A stretch of 55,789 nucleotides of DNA from Lachnospiraceae bacterium (GTDB taxonomy: Bacteria; Bacillota; Clostridia; Lachnospirales; Lachnospiraceae): positions 1 through 55,789 of the forward strand of contig JAHZAV010000016.1 in assembly GCA_019423745.1 (NCBI GenBank), written 5' to 3'. How positions within the stretch are numbered: the first letter of the stretch is position 1; every line of letters starts with the position of its first letter. A program made the translations under genes and the position numbers. Below the pieces are notes generated by a model. It was not told the origin of the DNA. It was given only the letters and a program-made list of their open reading frames with translations, and made no database searches. This document shows positions 33,546-42,762 of the stretch, one piece after another.

Positions 33546-33670
33546 TCTATATCTTTTATATTTTTCAATCTTAAGAAAATTGTAAAAAATATGAATAAAA
33601 TTTCTTTTTCCTTTCTGCTATACTAACTTCAGTGTACAAGAGGACACCATATCCAGTCAGGAGGGTTATT

Positions 33671-34375
33671 ATGGAACAGCATTGTATTTTAATTGTTGAT
33701 GACGACCGGGAGATCGTACACTCTCTTGGTAAGCTCCTCGAACTGGAGGGCTATAAAGTTATAAAAGCCTACAATGGCAAGGAAGCTCTCGACCTTCTTT
33801 TGTCCGAGACCATTCATCTTATTATTCTGGATGTAATGATGCCACAGTTGAATGGCCTGTCGGCACTTATGAAAATACGCGAAAAGAACAATATTCCTGT
33901 CATTATGCTATCAGCTCGCACAGAAGAAAACGATAAGGTGCTGGGTTTATCCATGGGAGCGGACGATTATGTAACAAAACCATATAATGCAGCAGAACTT
34001 ATGGCAAGAATCCGTTCCCAGCTTAGGCGATATTTTTCTCTTGGATCAGCCCTTTCACAAAACAGTGGGGATACGCTGAAAAACGGCAGCCTGATCCTTG
34101 ACCGTAACACAAAACAAGTAATGGTAGACGGAGATCCTATAAAACTGACTGCTACAGAATTTAAAATCCTGGAGCTCTTAATGGAACATCCCGGTTATGT
34201 GTTTTCTGCGGAACAAATTTATAGCCGCGTATGGAACGAAGAAGCCTATACAAGTGAAAAAACTGTCATGGTTCATATTCGGAGGATCCGTGAAAAAATT
34301 GAAATTGATCCAAAAAATCCAAAATATTTAAAGGTGGTGTGGGGAATTGGCTACAAAATTGAAAAAGATACCTAA
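33671..34375 (+). CDS. OmpR/VanR-type response regulator
   Basis: The 234-residue regulator has a receiver domain (phospho-acceptor Asp54 in ILDVMMPQLNG, acidic DDD at 10-12, Lys in VTKPY) and a C-terminal winged helix (KLTATEFKILELL, EKTVMVHIRRIREKIE). It is closest in style to VanR/VncR regulators. AGGAGGG lies 5 bases before the chosen ATG, and an open frame extends upstream without a site. The kinase gene overlaps its end by 29 bases. The target is unknown, but the divergent PH-domain pair is a candidate. Confidence 0.93.
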   Translation: MEQHCILIVDDDREIVHSLGKLLELEGYKVIKAYNGKEALDLLLSETIHLIILDVMMPQLNGLSALMKIREKNNIPVIMLSARTEENDKVLGLSMGADDYVTKPYNAAELMARIRSQLRRYFSLGSALSQNSGDTLKNGSLILDRNTKQVMVDGDPIKLTATEFKILELLMEHPGYVFSAEQIYSRVWNEEAYTSEKTVMVHIRRIREKIEIDPKNPKYLKVVWGIGYKIEKDT

Positions 34376-35909
34376 ACAAACGAAAATTATATGTTTCATA
34401 TGGTTTCTTAGCGGCTGTATACTGGCATGGACAGCAGGCTTCTGTATCTCATTAGGCTGGGGAACATACTACTTTAATTTAGAGACCGGCATGTATCTGC
34501 CAACGGGTATCGCTTTATGTATCATCGCTTTCCTTGTTTATCTTGTCTTTTTATTTTATCCTGCCAGTTATTGGAAGAATATGAAACGGTGGCCTCTGGA
34601 TATCGTTCATATTGAAGTCATTATCATACTTTCCTGTTTAGCGGGCTATTTCTGGGAACATTCTCTCTATCTATGCATTAGAGACAGTACCCTTCTTCAT
34701 ACCTTCTATATTGAAATGCGCCATATTTCTGTTGTCTGCATTCTTTTCTTTCTGCCGACAGCCCTTCTATTTCTAACTGGTATTTTACTGATCATACGGC
34801 GTATTCTCCTGGGGACCTTAAAGGAGACTTCTCTTATTTGGGCAGGAATCCAGAAATGGAAGGAAGCCACACCTTTTGAAAAATTTGTGGCAAGAAAAAA
34901 TGTATGGTCGTTTCTATTTATCCTTGCGGGAGTCGGATGCTGTATCTGGGTTGCCTTTGAATATAGGTATACTCTTTACTTTTCTTCCATCATGCTTGGA
35001 TCTGTCATTATACTGTCAACAGCCATCAGGGCGTTGCTGCGCAACCATATTTACAGAGATCTTGGATATCTGATTCAACAGATTGATGAAATGGCGGAAA
35101 GGAATTTGAACACCTCCATTCCAATTCCAGAAACCTCCGAGTTGTATCCTGCTTCACAATCTCTTTTGGCAATTCGTTCTAATTTAAAATCTATTCTGGA
35201 AAAGCAAATGAAGTCCGAGCGAATGAAAATAGATCTTATTACCAACGTCTCTCATGATCTAAAAACACCTCTCACTTCCATGATTGGCTATGTGGAGCTT
35301 CTAAAAGCTGAACCTTTAACCAACGAAGCGAGAGATTATGTGGAGATACTCTCTGACAAACAGGAACATTTAAAACAGATGATACAGGATATTTTTGATC
35401 TTTCAAAGTCTACAAGCGGAACAGCAGAATTTAATCTGGAAGAATTAGATATGAAAAAGCTTCTGGAACAGACACTTGGCGATATGGAGGATGCAATTCA
35501 AAAAAGCGGTATGACAATCCGTGAAACAATATCTGAAACTCCTCTGAAAATGATCGGGGATGGTAAAAAGCTGTATCGTGTACTGCAAAATCTGCTGGAC
35601 AATGCCTTGAAATATTCTATGAATGGAACACGCATTTTTGTTTCTGCAAAAGAAAACAACGGAAAAATAACTGTGACCATCAAAAACACCGCTGCTTATG
35701 AAATGTGTTTTACTCCCGAAGAAATTATGGAAAGATTTTCACGAGGAGATAAATCTCGAAATACAGAAGGCCATGGCTTAGGTCTTGCCATAGCTGAAAG
35801 TTTTGTAAAAAACATGGGGGGAGAACTGGAAATCAGTATTGATGGAGATCAGTTTAAAACTTCTCTTATCTTCGATATACTGGGAAACTCTACACAACAC
35901 ATACATTAA
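34347..35909 (+). CDS. VanS-like sensor histidine kinase
   Basis: The 520-residue kinase has six predicted membrane helices in the first 235 residues. A short HAMP-like linker follows, then the H-box ITNVSHDLKTPLTSMIGY (His303), the N-box LQNLLDNALKYS and the G-box GHGLGLAIAESF. The start is a TTG inside the end of the regulator gene with AAGGTGGTG about 7 bases upstream. The next ATG would cut into the first helix. The HTH-kinase overlap means coupled translation. The multi-helix sensor without a large extracellular domain suggests an intramembrane or envelope signal. Confidence 0.92.
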   Translation: MATKLKKIPKQTKIICFIWFLSGCILAWTAGFCISLGWGTYYFNLETGMYLPTGIALCIIAFLVYLVFLFYPASYWKNMKRWPLDIVHIEVIIILSCLAGYFWEHSLYLCIRDSTLLHTFYIEMRHISVVCILFFLPTALLFLTGILLIIRRILLGTLKETSLIWAGIQKWKEATPFEKFVARKNVWSFLFILAGVGCCIWVAFEYRYTLYFSSIMLGSVIILSTAIRALLRNHIYRDLGYLIQQIDEMAERNLNTSIPIPETSELYPASQSLLAIRSNLKSILEKQMKSERMKIDLITNVSHDLKTPLTSMIGYVELLKAEPLTNEARDYVEILSDKQEHLKQMIQDIFDLSKSTSGTAEFNLEELDMKKLLEQTLGDMEDAIQKSGMTIRETISETPLKMIGDGKKLYRVLQNLLDNALKYSMNGTRIFVSAKENNGKITVTIKNTAAYEMCFTPEEIMERFSRGDKSRNTEGHGLGLAIAESFVKNMGGELEISIDGDQFKTSLIFDILGNSTQHIH

Positions 35910-36092
35910 AAAAAGAAAACTGCTGTCTGGGTCCCGATATCCCAGACAGCAGCTCTTTAATCCTTATAAAAAAACACCAAAACAAAAAACGAAAACAATT
36001 AAAAATATGTGAACCACTCGGCACTTTCTAAATTTTTCACTTCCTCAAGCGCAAGCGATATTTCTATCCTCCTTCCGTTCTGCTTTCTCCTA
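35908..36092 (-). ncRNA. candidate small RNA
   Basis: A good promoter (36099-36128) and a strong terminator (CTGCTGTCTGGG/CCCAGACAGCAG, then TTTTCTTTTTTT, 35909-35953) bracket about 180 bases with no normal ORF on the minus strand. The first half holds AAGGAGG and two possible short stems (for example GTGAA/TTCAC). The second half is U-rich. The only peptide frame would be about 20 codons from an ATA or 13 from a GTG with a badly spaced ribosome site. No Rfam family is recognised by eye. It also could be a decayed gene. Confidence 0.45.
35909..35953 (-). terminator. terminator of the candidate sRNA, shared with the kinase gene
   Basis: TGCTGTCTGGG (35921-35931) pairs with CCCAGACAGCA (35941-35951). 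The minus strand has a long T-rich tail. The plus strand has only CTCTTTAAT, so it terminates best on the minus strand. Confidence 0.8.
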
Positions 36093-36098
36093 CTATCA

Positions 36099-36128
36099 AG
36101 TATAGTAATGTTTCTGAATAAATGCCAA
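36099..36128 (-). promoter_or_regulatory. promoter of the candidate sRNA
   Basis: TTGGCA (36123-36128), 18-base spacer, TATACT (36099-36104) on the minus strand. Confidence 0.6.
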
Positions 36129-36172
36129 TTGTTTTTCTACATATACTTATAGACAAATTCTATAAGCATTTC

Positions 36173-36204
36173 AAAATAAAAGGGGACAGGTTGATATGCC
36201 CCTT
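36173..36204 (-). terminator. terminator after the PfkB kinase
   Basis: AAGGGG (36180-36185) pairs with CCCCTT (36199-36204), overlapping the stop codon. The minus strand continues TTTTATTTTG. Confidence 0.7.
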
Positions 36205-37258
36205 ATTGTTTTTCCCATCCGGCTTTTATTTTCATTTCCAGTTGTTCCAGAGTTTTCAGACCACCGAGCGCATCGTATGCTTCCACACAACTTGCTCCCT
36301 CTGCTGCTGCTAAATGAAGGCAATCTTCGATCGCACGTCCTTCCATTACCGCCATCAAAAATGCCGCAATACAGGTATCTCCTGCACCAGTTCCGGATCG
36401 CACGATTTCCGGCTTATAGCTTCTCTCAAAAATTCTGGTATCCTTATTATAGAAATACAACCCGGCCGCACCGCACTTAATCAGCAAATTTCCAGCTCCC
36501 ATTGCCAAAACTTTCTCTGCCAGAGGTGCAACATCTTTTTCTACATCCAAAACAGTGGTAATATCCTTATCTCCTGCCCGTTTCTGCCATTCTCTATAAC
36601 GCTCCCTGTCGGCCATTGCACAAAGTTCTTCCACACTTGGCACAAAATAATCAACATAAGGCAGAACATCACAAAGGATTTTTTCCCAGTTGGCTTTTCC
36701 TGCTTCACTTTCTTCATCCACAAAGGCCATATCAAGAGATGTCACGGTTCCCGCCTCTTTCACACGCCGGAACATTTCAATCAATTCCTTTCCATCATCC
36801 ACATAAGTACGCTTCATAAGCGGCGGATACCCAAAATGGAACAGGTCAGCCTTGGCAATTGTTTCAAAATCCAGATCTTCCAGAGAAAATGTATCATTCG
36901 CTCCCGGATTATGAAGAAAGATACGATCTGTTCCCGGAGGCGCAATAGCTATCGTGTAAGAAGTACTGCTGTCATCGGATACAATAAGCCCATCTTCTGC
37001 CTGATACTTCTGAAAACGGCTGTATACAATCTGTCCAAGCTCATCTTTCCCAATCTTTCCCATCAGTTCCACATCAGCACCTAACAATTTCAATGCCAGC
37101 CCTGTGTTAGCCACAACTCCTCCTGTGCTCAAGTTAATATCCTTCATTTGAGTCAGCTTACCCGGAACCATAATTTTAGGAAGAGGCAGGGCCTTCTCTG
37201 TTGAAAATACAGGCGTGATATCCAGGCAGACATGTCCTGCCACTATAATCTTTGCCAT
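36203..37258 (-). CDS. PfkB-family carbohydrate kinase
   Basis: ATP-dependent phosphorylation of a sugar or sugar phosphate. The 351-residue ribokinase-fold protein has the N-terminal substrate motif NLSTGGVVANTGLALKLLG and the C-terminal GTGAGDTCIAAFL with the catalytic Asp. AAAGGAG lies 8 bases upstream of the ATG. It lies 23 bases after the class II aldolase gene, so together they would phosphorylate and split a ketose (fructose-, tagatose- or related 1,6-bisphosphate). The substrate cannot be fixed from sequence, and no transporter is adjacent. Confidence 0.88.
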   Translation of the reverse strand: MAKIIVAGHVCLDITPVFSTEKALPLPKIMVPGKLTQMKDINLSTGGVVANTGLALKLLGADVELMGKIGKDELGQIVYSRFQKYQAEDGLIVSDDSSTSYTIAIAPPGTDRIFLHNPGANDTFSLEDLDFETIAKADLFHFGYPPLMKRTYVDDGKELIEMFRRVKEAGTVTSLDMAFVDEESEAGKANWEKILCDVLPYVDYFVPSVEELCAMADRERYREWQKRAGDKDITTVLDVEKDVAPLAEKVLAMGAGNLLIKCGAAGLYFYNKDTRIFERSYKPEIVRSGTGAGDTCIAAFLMAVMEGRAIEDCLHLAAAEGASCVEAYDALGGLKTLEQLEMKIKAGWEKQ

Positions 37259-37281
37259 ATCTTTTCTCCTTTCCTCTTTCT

Positions 37282-38130
37282 TTAAGCCTTGTTTACACTT
37301 CCGAAAACTTTCATTTTCCTCATCGTTTCCTGCTTCACTGCCTCAATCACCTGATTCTGTATATTTGTCTGCCCCAGACCATCTTTATAATTTTCATAAG
37401 CGGTCCTTGCTGCAATACAATTAATGTCCGTAAAAATATTAATCTTAGTAATTCCATTTGCCACGCAATTTCTAAAATCATCATCAGAAAGACCACTTCC
37501 TCCATGCAGTACAAGCGGAGTGGAAACTGTTCGGGAAATTTCTGCAAGCCTTCCAATATCAAGCTTAGGCTTCTCTTTGTAAGCACCATGAGCAGTACCA
37601 ATTGCCACTGCCAATGCATCTACATTGGTCCGATCCGCAAAATCTTTTGCCTGCTCCGGCTGTGTATAAATACTGTCGTCGTCCACGTCAGCTTTTCCCA
37701 GGTTTCCTTCATTCGCTCCCACATGCCCAAGTTCTGCTTCTACCGATGCCCCAAATGTACCCGCAATTTTTACCATCTCTGCTACACGTTTCACATTATT
37801 TTCATAAGTATCTGTAGAACAATCATACATGATAGAAGTATACCCCAGCTTCAGTGCCTCCATTATCCGCTGTTCTGTCACACCATGGTCAAAATGCAGC
37901 ACAACCGGAACAGATGCCTTTTTAGCCATAGGTATCATAAAATAAGCCAGCTCTTCCAACTCCGCATAAGGCAAAAGGACTTCCGCTGTTCCAATGATCA
38001 CCGGTGAATGAAGCTCCTCCGCCGCCTGGATCACTCCTTTTGTCATTTCCAGATTCACTGTATTAAAAAGACCTACCCCGTACTTCTTTTCCTGTGCATC
38101 TTTCAAAACTTCCCGCAATGTAACAAGCAT
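37282..38130 (-). CDS. class II fructose/tagatose-bisphosphate aldolase family protein
   Basis: Zinc-dependent aldol cleavage of a ketose bisphosphate. The 282-residue protein has the zinc and catalytic segments VVLHFDHGV (Asp-His), SVEAELGHVG, AIGTAHGAY and LVLHGGSGLSDDD, plus NIFTDINC near the C-terminus. The start at 38130 has GAGGAGG 10 bases upstream. The open frame extends 6 codons further. It is first of the two-gene operon with the PfkB kinase, behind a promoter carrying a dyad and a cre-like half site. Confidence 0.9.
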   Translation of the reverse strand: MLVTLREVLKDAQEKKYGVGLFNTVNLEMTKGVIQAAEELHSPVIIGTAEVLLPYAELEELAYFMIPMAKKASVPVVLHFDHGVTEQRIMEALKLGYTSIMYDCSTDTYENNVKRVAEMVKIAGTFGASVEAELGHVGANEGNLGKADVDDDSIYTQPEQAKDFADRTNVDALAVAIGTAHGAYKEKPKLDIGRLAEISRTVSTPLVLHGGSGLSDDDFRNCVANGITKINIFTDINCIAARTAYENYKDGLGQTNIQNQVIEAVKQETMRKMKVFGSVNKA

Positions 38131-38166
38131 ATTTCTTTTCCTCCTCATCTACACCTTTTGTAATAT

Positions 38167-38230
38167 CGATTAATAAATCGCGTTTACATTTCTTACTTTT
38201 CAGTGTATCGGAAAACAGATAGAAAGTCAA
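38167..38230 (-). promoter_or_regulatory. aldolase-kinase promoter with dyad and cre-like site
   Basis: TTGACT (38225-38230), 17-base spacer, TACACT (38202-38207) on the minus strand. Downstream, TGTAAACGCG (within 38174-38188) matches one half of a catabolite-responsive element, and CGATT-AATA-AATCG (38167-38180) is a perfect inverted repeat suited to a LacI/DeoR-type regulator. The promoter begins 20 bases past the end of the V-ATPase operon. Confidence 0.6.
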
Positions 38231-38250
38231 AACAATTTCCAGTGGAGTAA

Positions 38251-38889
38251 TTATCCTTTACTTTTTGACACTAATCCCTGTTTTCTTCTTTTAATCACTT
38301 TCAGTCTTGTAAATTCTTCTCTCTCTTTTTCTTCCAACGCATTGGTAATGGTATACACCAGATTCGTATACATGGGAATTGTAATATTCTGCAGTGCATT
38401 TGCTCTTTTCTGAGTTTTCTTAATATTTGCTGCCAGACGATATGCTGCATTCTCAACCATAGATAGCTTAACTGTAAGATCCTTCACCTTTCGAAAGGCT
38501 TCTACAGCCTGGTCGACCGATTCCTTGGTCATACTGAATGCGTAAGTGGGAACTACAGCGGAAGGAGTATATTTTACATGAGGTATCTCTGTCCCCATGA
38601 TACTTCTCGTCTGGATCACAACAGAATCTTCTATAGGTACTGTATAGGCAATCTGTGAAATTGTACTGATTCCATTTTCAATATTTGCCCTTTGAAGGCA
38701 TTGATAGGCATAAGTAAATGTAGTATCTATTTCTTCCTGAATACTTCTTGCCTCATCAATGAGCTCCATCAACTCGCGGATTAGAATATTTCTCTTCTTA
38801 TCCATCAACTCATATCCCTGTTTGGCAAGAGCCAGTGAATTTTTTGCCAGCATCAGATTCCCCTTTGTAGGAAATGTACGTGGATCCAT
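38251..38889 (-). CDS. atpD: V-type ATP synthase subunit D
   Basis: Central rotor stalk subunit joining the A3B3 head to the membrane ring. The 212-residue protein has the expected long N- and C-terminal helices (PTKGNLMLAKNSLALAKQGYELMDKKR start, RRVNALxN-like KRANALQNITIP near residue 165). It is last gene of the nine-gene operon. No terminator was found immediately after it. Confidence 0.95.
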   Translation of the reverse strand: MDPRTFPTKGNLMLAKNSLALAKQGYELMDKKRNILIRELMELIDEARSIQEEIDTTFTYAYQCLQRANIENGISTISQIAYTVPIEDSVVIQTRSIMGTEIPHVKYTPSAVVPTYAFSMTKESVDQAVEAFRKVKDLTVKLSMVENAAYRLAANIKKTQKRANALQNITIPMYTNLVYTITNALEEKEREEFTRLKVIKRRKQGLVSKSKG

Positions 38890-38938
38890 ACCCTCCCTCC
38901 TTTCTTATTGTATAACTCTTTCATCCTGTAAAACTTTC

Positions 38939-40369
38939 CTACTGATTCGCAATCGATCCGGGACTTGCGCTGGTTGTAATACTTTCATCCCGTTTTGTAG
39001 GATGATAATACTTATCCAGAATTTTCGTATCGACACGATCCAACTCTTCTTTTGGAAGACGTCCCAAAAGCTCCCATCCCAAATTCAATGTTTCTTCAAT
39101 GGTCCGGTTCTCCTCTGCACCCTGCCCGATATATTTTTCTTCAAATTCTTTTCCAAAAGCCAGATATTCCTTATCAATAGGTGAAAGTTCGTCCTCCCCA
39201 ATAACTGAAGCAAGATTCCTTGCATCTCCAACCTTTGCATAAGCGGAAAAAAGCTGATTTGCAAGATCCTGATGATCCTCTCTTGTATATCCTGCACCAA
39301 TACCATCCTTCATAAGACGGGAAAGGGATGGAAGGACACTAATAGGCGGATAAATAGACTGTCCGTTCAGATTTCGATCTAAAACAATCTGACCTTCTGT
39401 AATATATCCTGTCAGGTCAGGAATCGGATGGGTAATATCATCATTTGGCATTGTTAAAATAGGAATCTGTGTCACCGATCCATTTACTCCTCTCACAATT
39501 CCTGCACGCTCATAGATTGCTGCCAGTTCACTGTACAAATATCCAGGAAAGCCTTTCCTGCTGGGAATCTCTCCTTTAGAAGAAGAAACTTCCCTCATCG
39601 CTTCAGCAAAGGATGTCATATCTGTCAAAATCACAAGAATATGCATATTTTGTTCAAAAGCAAGATACTCTGCAACTGTCAATGCCACCTTTGGTGTAAT
39701 GAGACGCTCCACCACCGGATCATTTGCCAGATTCAAAAACATGGCAACATGATCTGCAGCGCCACTCTCCTCAAATGTTCTCCGGAAGAAATCTGCCACA
39801 TCATGCTTCACGCCCATGGCTGCAAAAACAATCGCAAACTCCTCATTGGAATCTTCTCCCAGGGACGCCTGCTTTACAATTTGTGCTGCCAATTGATCAT
39901 GCGGCAAACCGTTTCCCGAAAAAATAGGAAGCTTTTGTCCCCGGATTAATGTTGTTAATCCATCAATGGCTGAAATTCCTGTTCGAATGTAATTCCTTGG
40001 ATATTCTCTTTTTACTGGATTTAGCGGCAGTCCATTTACATCTCGCTTCAAACGGGAAACAATAGGACCCAAATCATCAATTGGCTGACCAATTCCATTA
40101 AATGTCCGCCCCAGCATATCTTTCGATAAAGCAATTTCCATAGGGTGGCCGGTTAACCGGGTATGGGTGTTTCTCAGAGACATATTTTCCGATCCCTCAA
40201 ACACCTGGATAACAGCTTTATCTTCATACAATTCAATAATACGGCCAATCCTTCTTTCTGTGCCATTTACAACAAATTCAACAATTTCATCATAAAAGGC
40301 GTCCTGTATCCCTTCCATGGCGATCAGAGGGCCGTTGATGCTGCTAAGTCCAAGATATTCTATTGACAT
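38939..40369 (-). CDS. atpB: V-type ATP synthase subunit B
   Basis: Non-catalytic nucleotide-site subunit of the A3B3 hexamer. The 476-residue protein has a beta-barrel N-terminus (EIVEFVVNGTERRIGRIIEL) and the SGNGLPHDQLAAQI segment in place of a full P-loop, then PARKGFPGYLYSELA-like PSRKGFPGYLYSELA. It follows atpA after 15 bases. Confidence 0.97.
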   Translation of the reverse strand: MSIEYLGLSSINGPLIAMEGIQDAFYDEIVEFVVNGTERRIGRIIELYEDKAVIQVFEGSENMSLRNTHTRLTGHPMEIALSKDMLGRTFNGIGQPIDDLGPIVSRLKRDVNGLPLNPVKREYPRNYIRTGISAIDGLTTLIRGQKLPIFSGNGLPHDQLAAQIVKQASLGEDSNEEFAIVFAAMGVKHDVADFFRRTFEESGAADHVAMFLNLANDPVVERLITPKVALTVAEYLAFEQNMHILVILTDMTSFAEAMREVSSSKGEIPSRKGFPGYLYSELAAIYERAGIVRGVNGSVTQIPILTMPNDDITHPIPDLTGYITEGQIVLDRNLNGQSIYPPISVLPSLSRLMKDGIGAGYTREDHQDLANQLFSAYAKVGDARNLASVIGEDELSPIDKEYLAFGKEFEEKYIGQGAEENRTIEETLNLGWELLGRLPKEELDRVDTKILDKYYHPTKRDESITTSASPGSIANQ

Positions 40370-40384
40370 GATCCATTTCCCCCT

Positions 40385-42151
40385 TTACGCATTTTTTTCT
40401 AACACACGCTGATAAAACGCATCAATGTCACGGTGATACTGGGCAAACATTTCCAAACGGTCATTCGGGACATCGTATTTAATGGAAATCACACGTTCAA
40501 AAATATTTTCTGCCTTCAATACTGACATGGGATGTCCCATTGTGACCAGCACCCTCGCTTGTTTATATAGATAAAGTATAGTATCCATCATAAGAAACTG
40601 TTTTTCCATAGAAACGCAGGTATCATCCTTATGGAATGCATTCTGCTGGAGAAATCCAAGACGTATTACTCTTGCAATCTCCAAAATCAATTTTTGATCA
40701 TCAGGAAGTACATCGCTTCCGATCAGCTTAACAATTTCGAGCAGACTGCTCTCCTGATTCAAAAGCGCCATCAGACGATTTCTATAGTCCACAAATTTCG
40801 GGGATACATTGTCCTGATACCAGGGTGCCAGATCCCCCAGATATTCACTGTAGCTGCTAAGCCAATGGATTGCCGGAAAATGTCTGGAATAGGCAAGACT
40901 TTTATCCAATCCCCAGAAACATCTTACAAATCGTTTTGTATTTTGTGTAACCGGCTCGGAAAAATCTCCACCTTGTGGAGATACTGCTCCAATAATAGAA
41001 ACCGATCCATCTGTTCCATTTAAATTATGCATCATTCCCGCTCTTTCATAAAATGCAGAAAGCCTTGAAGCAAGATAAGCCGGGAATCCTTCTTCCGCCG
41101 GCATTTCTTCCAGACGTCCGGAGAGTTCTCTTAAGGCCTCGGCCCATCTGGACGTTGAATCCGCCATGATAGCTACATCATATCCCATATCACGATAATA
41201 TTCTGCAAGAGTCAACCCCGTATAAATACTTGCCTCCCGGGCAGCTACCGGCATATTGGATGTGTTTGCAATCAACGTAGTACGATCCATCAATGGATTT
41301 CCTGTCCTGGGATCCGTTAACTCTCCAAATTCTTCCAGAACCTGGGTCATCTCATTTCCACGTTCTCCACATCCAATATAGATAATAATATCTGCATCTG
41401 ACCATTTTGCTATCTGATGCTGGGTCATTGTCTTTCCCGTTCCAAAACCGCCTGGAATTGCTGCCGTCCCTCCTTTGGCAATGGGAAACATAGTATCAAT
41501 AATCCTTTGCCCAGTCACGAGGGGAACCGAAGCTGAAAATCTCTGGCTTACAGGCCGCGCAGTGCGTATCGGCCATTTCTGTGCCATAGTAATATCCACC
41601 CGCTTCCCATTGTTGCTCTCCAAGACAAGCAAAGTGTCTTCTATCGAGTAATCTCCGTCTGGCACAACTGACACGACCGTCCCTTCAAAACGCGGAGGAA
41701 TCATGCATTTATGGACAATAGCCCTTGTTTCCGGTACTTCGGCAAAAATATCTCCTCCATGAAGATACTCTCCTTCCTTTACCGTCATGTGGGTATTCCA
41801 TTTTTTTGTTTTATCAAGTGAATCTACAGAAACACCTCTTGTAATAAATGCGCCTCCACTTTCAGAAATCTTTTCCAGAGGACGCTCAATTCCATCAAAA
41901 ATATTATTTAGTATACCAGGAGCTAATGTCACAGAAACAGGACCACCCGAGGAAACCACCTCTTCTCCCGGTCTCAGCCCGGACGTTTCCTCATAAACCT
42001 GGATCGTTGTCCTGTCTTTGTCAAGGGCAATCACCTCGCCCACCAGATGCTCTTTTCCTACGTACACCATCTCTGACATACAAAACCCTGTATTCCCCTT
42101 CAGATAGATTACAGGCCCGTTAATCCCATAAATTTTCCCCGTATTAACCAA
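40385..42151 (-). CDS. atpA: V-type ATP synthase subunit A (catalytic)
   Basis: Hydrolyses or makes ATP in the V1 head. The 588-residue protein has the P-loop GGFGTGKTMTQHQ, the GERGNEM catalytic Glu segment, the long non-homologous insert before it (about 110-190), and SRWAEALRELSGRLEEMPAEE, cited as family match. The start is a TTG at 42151 because GGAGGTGA stands 5-6 bases upstream and the length then fits the family. Upstream ATGs lie inside atpE and have no site. It overlaps atpE by 8 bases. Confidence 0.96.
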   Translation of the reverse strand: MVNTGKIYGINGPVIYLKGNTGFCMSEMVYVGKEHLVGEVIALDKDRTTIQVYEETSGLRPGEEVVSSGGPVSVTLAPGILNNIFDGIERPLEKISESGGAFITRGVSVDSLDKTKKWNTHMTVKEGEYLHGGDIFAEVPETRAIVHKCMIPPRFEGTVVSVVPDGDYSIEDTLLVLESNNGKRVDITMAQKWPIRTARPVSQRFSASVPLVTGQRIIDTMFPIAKGGTAAIPGGFGTGKTMTQHQIAKWSDADIIIYIGCGERGNEMTQVLEEFGELTDPRTGNPLMDRTTLIANTSNMPVAAREASIYTGLTLAEYYRDMGYDVAIMADSTSRWAEALRELSGRLEEMPAEEGFPAYLASRLSAFYERAGMMHNLNGTDGSVSIIGAVSPQGGDFSEPVTQNTKRFVRCFWGLDKSLAYSRHFPAIHWLSSYSEYLGDLAPWYQDNVSPKFVDYRNRLMALLNQESSLLEIVKLIGSDVLPDDQKLILEIARVIRLGFLQQNAFHKDDTCVSMEKQFLMMDTILYLYKQARVLVTMGHPMSVLKAENIFERVISIKYDVPNDRLEMFAQYHRDIDAFYQRVLEKNA

Positions 42152-42731
42152 GTCCCTCACCTCCCTGAAGCATGAATTGATCATATTCATTCTGTAGAGA
42201 TGACTTAAAAGAATGGTCTATTAAAATGTTCCTGCTTCGAATAACTGAACGTACACCTCCTATAAAATCTTCCGCACTGATTGTAAGTTTTGCTCCCGTC
42301 TCTTTTTCCAGATAAGCCTTCTTCTGCCTATCGGAAGGATCTATATAGATTGTCATTTCTTCCCCACCTGCAAAATCCAACGCCTTTTTAATGCAATCTG
42401 TAAGGAAAGTGTCATAGGCTTTTGTCTTCCTGTATTCGTCAATAAGTTGATAAACCTCGTCAAAAATTTTGTCCTTCAACTCCTGCTGCACCTTTCCCTG
42501 CTCCCGTTTCAGATCAAGCTGCGCTTTTGCCATAGCCTGATTTTTCTGCAGTCTTGCATTTGTTGTCTCCGCCTTAATTCTAGTCTGCGCTTGCCGCTCT
42601 GCTTCCCTTTTATGATCTTCAAACACTTTCTCAAGCGCTTCTTTATATGAACTTATGATAGCATTTCCCTCGGCTCTCGCCTCTTCCATGGAAACACTCC
42701 GAATATGTGCGATCTTTTCTTCTAACGTCAA
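42144..42731 (-). CDS. atpE: V-type ATP synthase subunit E
   Basis: Peripheral stalk subunit. The 195-residue protein has a long N-terminal coiled coil (about 1-100, rich in Glu, Lys and Gln) and a globular C-terminal domain (MTIYIDPSDRQKK, GGVRSVIRSRNILIDHS), as in NtpE/AtpE. Pairs with the 103-residue coiled-coil subunit H encoded at the operon start. It follows subunit F after 31 bases. Confidence 0.93.
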   Translation of the reverse strand: MTLEEKIAHIRSVSMEEARAEGNAIISSYKEALEKVFEDHKREAERQAQTRIKAETTNARLQKNQAMAKAQLDLKREQGKVQQELKDKIFDEVYQLIDEYRKTKAYDTFLTDCIKKALDFAGGEEMTIYIDPSDRQKKAYLEKETGAKLTISAEDFIGGVRSVIRSRNILIDHSFKSSLQNEYDQFMLQGGEGLG

Positions 42732-42762
42732 GAGGACTCCCTCCTTATTATTAATTACTGAC

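Noticed and set aside
36314..37084. 256-codon plus-strand ORF antisense to the PfkB kinase
   Set aside because: The kinase on the other strand has clear family motifs, and the antisense product is Cys/His/Ile-rich and low in domain-like pattern.
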